Source: Allacma fusca
Taxonomy: Eukaryota > Arthropoda > Collembola > Symphypleona > Sminthuridae
Length of the DNA: 64,000 nt
Assembly (NCBI GenBank): GCA_947179485.1
Contig: OX359248.1
Span: 1,939,501-2,003,500 of the forward strand
Reading direction: 5' to 3'
Positions within the stretch are counted from its first letter, which is position 1. Each line of letters begins with the position of its first letter. The notes under the pieces are model-generated. The model was not told where the DNA came from, did no database searches, and was given only the letters and a program-made list of their open reading frames with translations. Below, piece by piece: positions 14,701-27,084 of this stretch. A program made the position numbers and the translations under genes.

Positions 14701-17700
14701 ATTGTCGTATAAATGCAAATACTTGAAAAATAACAAGGCGTTGGGTTACTGAAAAGTTCCAGAAAGGAGGAAGAATTGGGAAGATAAGGATGATGCTATA
14801 TGGGGAATAACAAGTGCATACTAACATGTGACCGGTGATAAAATTTTAGAGAAATGTCTCTTATCTTGAGTAAACTCAAGCTGATGAAGCGTGAGGAGTG
14901 TTGGTGTCTTGACATCCTCAGCGGACAGACGAAATCAAGCGTTAAGACCAAGATTATTGAGAGCCTTCACATGAAACCAGCGGGGAATAAAAGGAGAGGG
15001 GAAGTTCATGCTCAAGAATCCCTAAAAGGTTATCACACAATTAGTGGTACTGTGCCAATAGAATGTGGATTAATTGGTTCAAGTACCACAACTTTTTTTT
15101 AACTGGAGAGAACTCATCACTGACATATATAGAATAACCGTCTGTAGCAGCATATGAAGGCTACTGCTTAAGCTAGCTCCGAGAAGCCTGTCATTATAAT
15201 TTAAGCAATCATTAAAACTCATTTGACTGTCACTCTGATTGAGCATTCCACTTGTTGAGGAGATTCTAATAATAAATGACTGTGAGACATTCGACTGGGA
15301 GATGGGAGGAACTGTACGGTTTCAGGCTTCCGTCCTCAGCTTCTTTTCATCTTCTCCGGCAGTTTTTCCGAAGTCTATATGGCCTGACCAACTTATTAAT
15401 TTTAATGTTAAACACAGCTCGTCCCCGATGTACTACAATTTTTTTTACCAGGTACTCCCTCCAGTACTGTGAGCAATTTGAAGTAACGCTCATGATTACA
15501 TGCTATACAAACTCATTAAATTCTAGTCAGCTCAATGATGACTTGTCAAGGTCTTGAAGTGACTTAACTTTCATACGGTCTATTTTTATTGTTCAGCTCT
15601 TGTCCATTTTTTATAACGTAAAGTTCAAACCGATATTTCCAAGGGTATTGCACATATGTATACACATCTCAGTATCTATGTACATACATAGTGCAGGAAT
15701 TAATAGCATTAAGTATTAGATATATGCTCATTGTCAGTAATAAACTCATGTCGTCAAGCAGTTGCAGTGAGCATACTGAGTCTGAGCAAGCAACTTATTT
15801 GCTGAACAATACAAATTGAAAACTACATTAGATAGTACTGTAAGGGGTGGGGAATATTGTGCGTGTACTTGGTTCGGGATAAATTTTGCATGACTGTTAG
15901 TGGACAGTGGATACTCAGACTATTGAGTCCGAGCTGGGACTGGTACCTCTCATAAGCCCTGACGTGTGGAGTGTCCTTGAGATGCGCCAATACTGACAGA
16001 AGTATTAAAAAATGCAGGAGTTGATACAATAAAAAAAACTAAATGAGCGTGTATAGAATAGGAAAATTATTAGGAAAAATTACTCATCCAAGCAGTACAA
16101 CTGATGGATTCTTCGGAATGAAAATGGGTTTGATATAATGTAATCATCCACATGTGTATAAGAACCTCAGGTGAGGTGTTGGGGGGACAATAAATGGAAT
16201 AATAGTTTTGAGTATGTACATTCATCCATACACGCTTGTATTAATCGAAGGTAAACAGTTTTTTATGGCTCATTTATCCTGTCACGGTAAATAAATCAAC
16301 GAGGAGACATTCATCTAAAAGAAAATGGAAGTCGTTTGTTTACTGAACGGCCTGTTACGTATTTTCAATGTTATGTGTATGTACTCTCATCTTCAAATGC
16401 TATTTCCCTATTAAAAATACTTCAAGAAAGAGTTTACAAGGGGAATAATGACAGAGTATAGAATAAAAAGAAAAATGACATGCTCTATTTTCTAAATTGA
16501 ACTTCTTATTGTTAGCAACATATGTATATGAACCACGTGGGATTAGGATGGAAGAAAAGCATTCACTTCTCAAAGCAATTCGTACAAGTGCTGTAGATAC
16601 ACCGTAAATCATTTCTACGCAGTTCAAATTGAAATTATAGCAAAATAAATTCTATTTTTAGTTGGTATTATCAGTTTGCTTCGACAGGAGAAAAAACATT
16701 TTGGGAGTACATGCATGTGTACCAACAACAAACACATTTCAAGGTTTCTTTTGTAATTGATAACAATTATTACAGCACACTCAGCAACCTCCCTATCGCA
16801 ATTTTCATGCACTTTTTACATACAATAAGTCGAAAAATAATGATTGTTGTTTAATTTGGCTCTATATAGTGCGTATGTTCATCAGCCCAATCGCACATCC
16901 GAAAGGGGTAATAATTACTTAATTGCGTACCGTCTCACATCATATGTCTTACTAATAATTTCGTGTAGTATGCCGAAATTCCGTCACACATTCATTTATC
17001 GACACACATGCAACTTCTCGTGCAAAAATACATCCGCTGTTTTTGCTGCGTCTCGTCCCATGCAGTGTCACAAATCTATGGGTTCAGTACGTAAAGTTTT
17101 TTTCGGGACACAACAGGGATGAAAGTAAAAGCGAATATTTGTAAGGATATTTTTTCGTACAAAGTATCAAGCTCAAGAACATCATCATGTTGCAAGGGAA
17201 TTCCAGGATGATAGATTACAGACATGGATAAAAATGAAGTCCCTTTAAAACGTACTAAAACCTACATATGTATTACTATGTATATAACGATTAATGTCTC
17301 ACACCTTCTCTGGTAACTTGAACGAACTTCCTATATCATGTTTTAGTGGAAGGTTACTTCTATGGGTCTTTGATAATAGGCAGTAGGGAGAATGAGCACA
17401 ATGAGCGTATAGGCTCCTTGAGAAAGCATTTCAAGGAAATTGAAGTAAACAAAGTTTTTGAAGAGCACATCACAAACGCTCTGATATTCCGATTGACCTT
17501 GAAAAACTTGTCAAATGTTGCCAACCTCAAAATCCGGAGACAGTAACTCCTCCTTGAAATTTGGAGTGACTGTCTGCTGATTACATAGTATTTGTCAAGT
17601 GTCACAAATTTTGTCCACAAGATCATTTAAGCGGGGATTTATCCTGGAAAATAAGCTTCCCAAATATTTTGTAGGTAAAGCTCCTCAACTTAAACTAATT

Positions 17701-20700
17701 GAGTGTAATTGAGACTCGACCACATTGGAAGAAGAAACCTTGACCTTCCTCGTGGTTTCCTCCTCCACGGAAATAAATATAGCTTGTCAAGCAGGAATAC
17801 AAGCTCTCCGGGAAACTGTGCTTTGTAAATAAAGCCAATTTAATTATGGTAATATTATAGGGAAACAAGCTATTATTTCAAACCCCATTAATTCCCGAGC
17901 CGTCAACAAATGACAAATTACAAGACGGATTTCCTGCCATAAAGATCACCCAACCAAAGGAAATATGGGAGCACATTCAGGAGCAAAACTGATGCGTCCG
18001 TCGTACTTATTACTACTCACACACAATTTATAAAGGGCGTAATAATTATTATACATAATTCGTACTATAAAGTTACTCTCGGTGTAATGTACCACGTGTC
18101 CGTATCAGCCCAAGCCTTGCCCACGAATGTGGTATGGTATGATAGGAATATTAAGAAGGCATTTGAAACCACGAGTGAACTTCAGATTAATAAACCCACT
18201 TACACGCTTTCCGCATAAGAGGGAAAGTGTGATAACAATTACAATAATGCTGATAACCCATATGGCTTTCGGATGAAACGGCAACCTTACATTTCTGAAT
18301 GTCAAGGATGATCTCAGCTTGGTAACAAGGACGATATATACTTACATTTAACTGACGATATTCAGTTTCAGCATAGGATCCGCTTTATTATTGGTATATG
18401 ATGCTAAAATTAGCTTTATTATCAGTCATCCGACGTGTAAGAGGCTGTAGCCTTCGTACTAAATAGTACAGATCGAAAATAATTGTGCAATCCGGAAAAT
18501 TTATGGGTATAGTAAGGATTTGGTGAGTTTGTCTAAGAAGCCTTAGACAGAAAAATTTAAATTCCCAGGTACATTTAAAACATTCATTGTGCTTTGACCT
18601 GAGGAAAAACTGACAACTGACAATGAGTTTGAAGGTGAATTTGTTGTACTACTAGATGTTATCTGTCGTCTAAACCTGTATTGTGAAATCTCCTCCAAAA
18701 AAATGCAACATGTGACTTTATTTCTGAGAGTACGTACGTAGTTAAAGCTAACAGTGTAGGTTTTCTGGCCATCAATTTATCATTACCACCTGATTACAAG
18801 CGTATACCTGGATGTGTGTACAATGAAACTGGCGCCTCAAAATATCTTACAACGTCCACTCGGGGAAAAAAAGTTTTTAATCGGGCTGACAGAAAAATAG
18901 CGCAAACCAGATATTCTGTCTCCATGCAATAATATTATCGGGAGTGTATAGCTTCGTAGATTAACCAAGTCAAGAGGGGAGACTCAAATTAAAATGCTAA
19001 TGGAAACTTCACTGTAGGTGTTGCTTCAAAAGAGGTAATGAGATGCAATATAGATGCGATGAAAATAAATTGCGTAACAAAATAATAATAATCTTAAACT
19101 TCAGAGCTCCCTCAAGGTTTCGCCAATGACAAAAAAAAGAAAAAATTGAAAATTAAAATAATTTACCAATTATTCGCACGAGATAGATACTTCCAAAAGA
19201 AATTAAAGTTGACTTGGCCAATAAGCTTGATTTTCTCGTCACACACCTATTTTACTGTTCTTCGTATTGGTTACGGCTTCCCCTTGTTGTTTTGGAATTG
19301 TCAGTTGTTTGTCAGTAAAAAAATTGTAAACGTGCCTTGTAACTCAGCTCAGGAGACACAAGGTTGAAGAAGGATAGTGAACCAAGGCAGTGGGCTATTA
19401 TGTAAAGAGATTTATTCTCGGACTTTGTTTTATCCTTTCCACCGTCACGGGGAATCTTGATGGGAGCAGAGATGAGAGTAAAGTTAATTTCATGAGTCAA
19501 CTTCTGAGGACACACGGTCAGTTCCCGTATGTACTGAATTTGTTGTGGTTACACGGTCACGGTAATTTCAAGCTTTGCTCTACTTTCCTCTCAAGCACAG
19601 ATGAAAGTGAGAACTCCGGGGGTCTGGTTGTTATGTGTACTGTGGAAAGGATCGGATGAGGTGTTTAATATGTAAACAGATGTGAAATACTGGTATTTAT
19701 CCCTTCTTAGAGGAGTAAACTCAGGAGTTTTTCAAACTCTCAAGCAGACTGACTTTGGACAAGTAGGATGAATCTCAAGAGACTTCTAACAACTCGTCTT
19801 ACTTATATATCTCTCTGTCTGGAAATTATTCTTCAGTTCTCTTGTTGCAAACTCAACACTCTCACCGTAAGTAGATATACATACCCTGTGGACTTTAGAC
19901 TGGAGTCGGAACGAACGGCTCAACCGAGTTCTTCCGAGGACGTTAACACACTTCTTGCGCAGAAAATAAAACTACTTTCACCATATAGTTAATCCAGATA
20001 TGTACGACCTCTCATTCCATAAGATTACATGACTTCCAAGTCTCTATCAACCGTGTGCCTCCTAGAAATTCAATTTGTATTTGATCCAACTTATATAGTA
20101 ACCCTTCAGAATCATCATGCAAAATAAAACCCGATATATGTAGATGTATGTACTATTATCCTAATGCTGGAATATTTGTTACTCTACTGTACCCATAAAT
20201 ATTCATATATATCATATAACTTGCATAGTATTGAAATCAAATTTGTATTTCACCTGAAAACTGGACGAGGGACGAAAGGGAACGGTCTTTACATCTTCGA
20301 GCTTGTTCATCATGTGAGAGTTTATAAATGAAAATCTGCAGAGGTTAAATGTTATAAGCAGAAATTGTGTGGAAAAATGTCGATTACAGACTACACATAA
20401 AAATAAGATATGGATTTCTTATTTTAAGAATCAACTCAGTTGATCCGGATTTTAATTTTGTTTTGTCTATGTAGAAAAAGTTATTTTCCTTATTTTTTTA
20501 AAAGCTATTTTTTTCCTACTCATAAAATTTGGCAATACTTGTGCAGTCGACTTTTTGTGACGAATGTAATAAGAATATTATTGTATACTGCCAGATGTAC
20601 TAAATATGTGTGTATTAAAAAATAGTCAAGTTTTGCTATCTCAAGAAGAAAATATGACAGAAAGGACTCACTATAACTGGTATATTCCTGAATTTATATA

Positions 20701-23700
20701 TTTCGGAGTATTCTGCAATCACACACACACATATATGTATACACATGCATATATCTATTACTTTTGCTGAAATTATCCAATGGCTGGGTAACTTTTGGTA
20801 TCTATCGGAACATTTATGCACCCCAATTTCAATATCAATAATTTACTGTAGAACATGCGTTTTTCGTAACTACACGTAATAGGAAAAGTACACTGTATTT
20901 GTTATCTATTATTTGCACTGGCATCAATAACTATTTAGAACAACAAACAAACAGGAAATCAACTCATAAAAGGATGTCAGTATAAATTACAAATATCGAG
21001 ATTAGGTTAGTTGTCTAATCGATACTCATAATTAATTAAGCTCCTGGGGAATTGCTGTTAATAACTTAGGCTCTGATTCCAGATTACAAGCAATATTACC
21101 AGTACATGTGATTAATGTAGTTTCCTTCTGCGTTCCCACTTATCTACAGTTGGCACTGGGCAGCTAGATCAAGCCCAATCAAAATCAAATCTTCATGTTT
21201 ACTCTCATGTCATTATTGCATCCCATAATTCTTACTTATTCCAGGTTCCAGGTGGCCTGCGTCTAGTAATACAGTAGTTACATATGTATATATATCACTA
21301 CAGTGCAACTCCTTTGCTTTGCCTGTATATACCATTCAACCTCCGTTGTTCGTTCTGAACTCATTTTTTTTATAAATGTCATCGTCAACCTCTCACGTTT
21401 CGTTGAATGAGCTGACTCAAGACATTTGCCACCAACATCATCAGCCAAGTTAGTACAGAAAATAACGCAGTTTATCGATTTGATACATTTGCACGGATGC
21501 CGAACAACCTCGTGAGAAACCAGTCGGAGCGTGTGAATGTAAATATTGAAATTGATTTCTTATACGATTCGAAAAGTACTAACTTGTGACAAGGCTCACA
21601 TTTGTTCAAGCATATAAGAGTAACTGGAAAAATACACCGCAGGAAAATCTGAGTGAGCATATGAGTAATGAAATTCCAGATTATTTTCTTCATGTAATTA
21701 CGCAGCTTGTCCCACATTACTTTGGACAGAATTGAGACGGATGACGCAATTTTTCAACACAGGTTTCTTTGCTTGTGAACAATGACCATTGAAAAAGCAA
21801 GTCAAGGCACACACATACATAATACACGCTGAGGACTCAAAAACATGTTATGTCCTTAAAACTTTTCCAAATGCGTAGAAGTGAATTGGCTGAAAGCCCA
21901 CAAGTACATTCTGTTTATTATTTACCTCTTACAAAACATATAATACCCGGCCATGGAATGCCTTATACACTGGTAATTTCTGTCGTTTAAAAAGTAAAAT
22001 ATAATAACATTCATGCAATCCGAAACCTATAATCAGTCTTCTCGACATGACGGAGTGACTAAGTATTTCTGACACAAATTACAAGTATAAACACATTCAT
22101 GTGTAAATACATCATTTGCTTTTTCAAAATCTCCTAATTATTTTTAAAAAACAGATGCGTTTGGGAAAAATGGAATTGAATCAAGCTAGAGGAGGCTGCT
22201 GCAGTAAATTTAATAAATTAATAATATTAAAAAGTTTAAATAATTTAAATAATCATTCAGTATTTCCACTTGATTGTGTCCATTAAATAATTTACTCAGT
22301 AATTAAGCTCAATATTATTATAGCAGATAGTCATCATAATGTTGTACAATTCAGGTACAACATTCAGGTATACATATACACTGAAAAGCCTGCCTTTAGT
22401 GACATGTACGTATGTATAATGAGCACATTTAAGTACATATGCTTACCTCACTATAATTTCAAAGGGTTGTATGTTTGTAGGTATTTTGTCTGTGCTTAGT
22501 AAACAAACATAAAAGTGGACTGATAAAGTTCACACGTGGGCTCAATGCAACTTTTTATAGATTTACTTACTGACAATGGACTGCTAATATTAAAGTTCTA
22601 AATGTAAACAGTCACAGACTCGTGCCCATGTTTTTAGTACGTGGCATCTAGGTATTGCACTAATGTATCTACATATGTCTACTTACATATTTGTGCAGAA
22701 GTTTCAACTACATCTTTAGGACGTGAATATACATATAATTACATACAAACATACATAACTAGTTGAGTTTCCCAACATCAGGTTGGAGATGAGAGAACTC
22801 CTTGGAAGTAATTATGTACCTTGTTTGTTTTGTTTTGCTGACACGGGTAAGCATATTGAAGCTATAAAAATAAAATTAGAGAAAGAAGGTAATGTCCCAA
22901 AATACAGCCGAAATTATTTTTTATTCAAATTCGCAAGCTGAACATTTTTGCAAACAAAAACAGCGTGGGTAGAAAATACCTTCAAAATGATGTAAAGAAT
23001 GCTGCAATTTTGGCAACTACGTGGAAAGTATTTTACGTTTCCAATATCTAACTCCATTCAACGTGAGATACGTGTGCGGTGTACTTACACACTATTTGAT
23101 TTTTCATACGTATTGCAGGTTCAGTTCAGACGGGTAAGAAGCAGTCTAGAACATACTTACACTTGACTAAAAAATTCCTACATAACAATTTAAGACTATT
23201 TTGATGGTTAGTTTTGGAACGGTTAGGCTCCATTCATAGAGATTTAAAAATACTTTCTTTTTGTAAGTACGATTATGTGTTGTCCAAAGGTGGAGGCGCA
23301 AATTGTCAAAGCAAAATCTGTTGATGTATCACCATCACCCTGAGATCCAAGGGTTCCGTCATCTTACAGCCAACTGTTTGAAATGAGCCAGACCTCAACA
23401 TTTGCTAAAAGTCCAAAAACGTAAAAATTGAAAAATAGAAACTAGAGAGGGTAAGAAAAATAAGTAATGCAGTTATATAATCACAAACGAGATTCATTTC
23501 ATAACTTTCCAGTTCTTCATTTTGAACTTTCTAAAATTAGTTTATTGAAACTCATTTTGACATCTTAACCGACCGCTTCCAATTTTATCCCGAGATTTTA
23601 AGGACAGTCACTCACAGCCAACGTTGTTGCGTAAGGAGGCACAGCCACTTGTCAATACTTCAAGTATAATTCATATGCATGTGCATATACTTAAGTGTGT

Positions 23701-25103
23701 ATTTAGCGGTTTTGATTGAAGCTATTACGTTTACCTTCAAATTCAATGATGCTATCCTGAAAACAAATATTTCTGCGCTGCAAAGCTACTGAACAGCAAG
23801 AACTATAAAATAGTGCTGGCTTGATTAATTGAATGGTGTAACCGTGAAGAAAGTTTGATGCTAATTAAATATTAGTGGCTAAAGGTTATCTGTAATCCTA
23901 TAAGTACTTGCACAGTAGTTGAATGACCAGGACTATACGGAACTGGGAAAAAGTTGGTTTTATTTAAATTATCCTTCCTGAGGATGTGAGTCAAGCAGCT
24001 TTTAGTAATAATTCATTTTGATAATAATAATTAGTCAATTAAGAAAAACTGATGTCATAATAAGTGCAATCATTAACATCGGTGATGAAAAAGCGAGTCA
24101 CATTATCCAGTGTAACCTTCAATAATAGGAATTTATGCAAGTACTATGTATTAATGAAATATAATCCTATATTCTTTGCACAGAAATAAATGATTATTAA
24201 TCTAGAAGGAATTACACTTGTTTGTGCACGTATTCTTATTCTTGCACATTTGAATAATCTCATGCTTTGACACATTTTTCTTCAAACATTGAGGACTTTC
24301 TCCTACAGTGAGATTAAGGATACCAAAATTATAAGCGAATTTAGAATGACAGAGAAGTAAAACGAAGCTTAAGCACTGTATGTTAATCGTAAGAGACTAT
24401 TCATAATGAAAATAAAAAAGATAATAATTACCAGTCTCATAAAATTAGACGTTTGAAATGACAATTTGCACCTAAATGACAGTGGTCAAAATATAGAAAA
24501 AAGCGTACATATAATCGTTTTTCGCACATGCATTATGCGTAATTATCCCGTGTTGCACAATTAGTAACACAATCAAGGAAAACCAGGAGCAAAATATTTA
24601 AGTCCCTCTAAACGAATTATAAGTATTTCAATATTCAACGGTCTCGTCTGGCACTCCATCGGAGAACATTACATCGCAACAATCGACTAAAATTTTCTAC
24701 AAGTTTTAGTGTCATTTCGGACAGTGTCTATAATTTTTAAACGTGTATCACCATTATAAATAAAAAGCATGACATGGACCATTGATTAAGCAAGATAATA
24801 TCAAGATACCATCGGAATTTGTAAAAAGTACCCATTCAAACTAGTATTAATACAACATAACGCTGCCAATACATCCAAGAAACGACTGTCGTAATTCTCC
24901 TAAAAAATTAGCCTACAGAACTAGCAACGGTTGCAATCAATAGTATTACAATTCATATCATCAAGTCATCGAAGGTTGTCTCTTTAAATATAGCAAAACA
25001 AAACCTTTCAGATGATATGCTTAACTTTATAAAGAGATTTAAAAATAAATGATCTCAGTATTTAATCATTAGATTCAATTAATTATAGCATATAGGATCA
25101 TCT
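8770..25103. other. About 16 kb without a recognisable gene
   Basis: Six-frame reading gives only short open stretches with no domain I recognise, no consistent splice pattern and no tRNA-like sequence. The DNA is AT-rich with scattered TACATA/CATATG microsatellites (for example 20.72-20.75 and 21.28-21.30 kb) and very AT-rich patches (22.20-22.33 kb). It may be intergenic DNA, regulatory sequence, or intron of an upstream untranslated exon of glutamine synthetase. I cannot distinguish these. Confidence 0.4.
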
Positions 25104-25709
25104 TTAAGCAATCCTCAAAATGATATGATAGCCGGAATCCGTGTCGACAAAGTCCGACATTTCGCCCACTCGGAGGGCAAAAGCCGCATCCTCAAACGGT
25201 TTTTGCATAGCACCACGCGTGAAGGGTCCCAAATCCCCTCCACGTTTCGCCGATGAACAATCCGATACTTCGGATGCCAGTTGAGCAAACGATGCCTCGC
25301 CACTTTCAACCTGTTCTCTGTAGCGTTTGAGCAGTGCCATAGCTTCTTCCGGAGTTCGATTAATTTTCTCTTCACGCCAAGATGACGGACGTCGGGAATT
25401 TTTATGCTTGACCAACAAGTGTCGGCAAGTGATGTTGGCCGGTCCAGATGCCGGTTCCGGCTCAGCGGGCTTCGTGGGTACCTCCCACTGACTATCCTTC
25501 GTGTACATATTCAAGTAATAAGCCTTCCCTGCAAATGATTCAATTTAATTACTTCACGTAACTCAAACTTACTAGCAAACAAAAATATCATTATTTAATT
25601 GGTAGCTAGTGGAATATCTACATTTCCAATAAATTATTATCAACGGACCTGTAGATCGACTGACTCGCTTCTCCCATCCTTCGGGTAAATCTTGGGTTTC
25701 ATTCGACAT
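25104..25709 (-). CDS. PIN1: Pin1-type peptidyl-prolyl cis-trans isomerase
   Basis: Nuclear prolyl isomerase specific for phospho-Ser/Thr-Pro bonds. There are two exons, 25709-25649 and 25528-25104, with a 120-bp intron. The sum is 486 nt, 161 aa, about the usual length. Exon 1 encodes the first half of the WW domain (LPEGWEKR), and exon 2 starts with the second half (YYLN...SQWEVP). The parvulin domain follows: [15 protein letters not shown] carries the basic Lys/Arg/Arg phosphate pocket, [13 protein letters not shown] carries the catalytic Cys, and the end GYHIILRIA is canonical. The start ATG is the first in frame and directly precedes the WW domain. It is the first of three closely spaced minus-strand genes. 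The linker between WW and PPIase domains is short and Pro/Glu-rich. Confidence 0.96.
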
Positions 25710-27084
25710 TTTGAATTTCTAAGGGAAGGATCCTTGCGAACAGTTCCGAAACTTTAAATGGTCAAATAACCAATATGCCTTATTTTATTGACTCAGTGAA
25801 TATTTTGAAAATCAATGTTTGATATTTTAATTGACGTCTTCCAATCTAAAGACACCTTAATTTGAGAGACTACAAAATTTGAATTATCTGGGCTTGGGGA
25901 AATAAGCAGCTTTAAATTCTCGCGGGGTGTCAGTTTCCCAACGAGGCAGCACTTACAAGGCTCTATTGCATTTCCTCATTTGGCTTACCCAAGTAGCAAT
26001 TATTTCCTCATCCATTTCAATGGTTTTAAAAATCATATTAGCAAATTAAGTATAGCTATAATCTATTTATTATTATATTTTAAATCTATTCATGTTGAAG
26101 TCCAGTAAAATAATAATAATACCTCTGCAATTTGATACTACTATATTTCCAGTATTTTAATAGATTGCTTTTCTAATAAGGTACTCAGATTTATGAGCTT
26201 TCAAAAAAATTGCAATTTTTAAAAATTAACAGAAACAGCCACACACTCGAATGCTTGTGCTACGGTAAATATTTTTTCATATTAGGCAATGAACATGGTA
26301 CATGATACATGTGAATCAATTAGGACGTCATTGGTTCAAACGAACTTGTAACTTATATGAAATACCGGACCTAATAATTGTAAGTTTCGTTGAAATTAAA
26401 AATAACTTTATTATAGTTCCCCAGTAACGAAAACATGAAATACTGCCGAATGTTAATTTTAACACGATAAAGTTCCAGCTGGCTGAAACATTCTTTCAAG
26501 CAGTGGGTCAAGTCAGTAATAAAACTTCTGGAGGTTGGACAGATTGGTTGTCTTCGTCTTCATCATTTTCTTTTCTATAACTTGTGATACTGTCACCTGG
26601 AAGGAAATATACGAATTACTTAAGGGGGGTCTTCAATTAATATATATGTTTACATTGACGAGCACAGCGGAAAAAGCAAATCTGGAATAAAAAGAAAAAA
26701 TGGGACTAATTCGAAAAGCAAAAAGCTTACATAGTAATAACTAAAATAAATACAGTTTCAGCACAATATGACTACAAGGCATAAAAATTATGACAAACTA
26801 GCCCCTGGGATTTAAAAAGACATGTAATGTCCACAAAATTGTATAGTTTAGAATGGGTGTATGTTACAAACCCAAGTCACACGAGTCGAAGGTAAAAAAT
26901 ATTAACATTTCAAACAAATAGTGAACGATTTTATGGGTCAAAGCATGCTATGTGATTACAAATTTACGATAATGCCGCTGCAGAGGTTCTATAATATATA
27001 GTAAGCCTGTGAAATTATTCACACCGGCGATACTGGGAGCATCAGCAACTAAAACCTGAATACAATCACAAATTTTACACGAAA
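25710..27084. other. Between Pin1 and the capping-enzyme homologue
   Basis: Mostly AT-rich DNA. At 26596-26508 (minus) a good acceptor (TTCCTTCCAG) opens an acidic frame ending in a stop, which could be a terminal exon of an alternative transcript of the gene upstream. A second acceptor-like site with an open stretch lies near 27057. Neither can be joined with confidence. The Pin1 5' region has no clear promoter motif. Confidence 0.3.

Noticed and set aside
8770..25103. tRNA genes or a CRISPR-like array in the gene-poor stretch
   Set aside because: No T-arm-like GGTTCRANYCC with matching acceptor stem and no regularly spaced repeats were found by eye.
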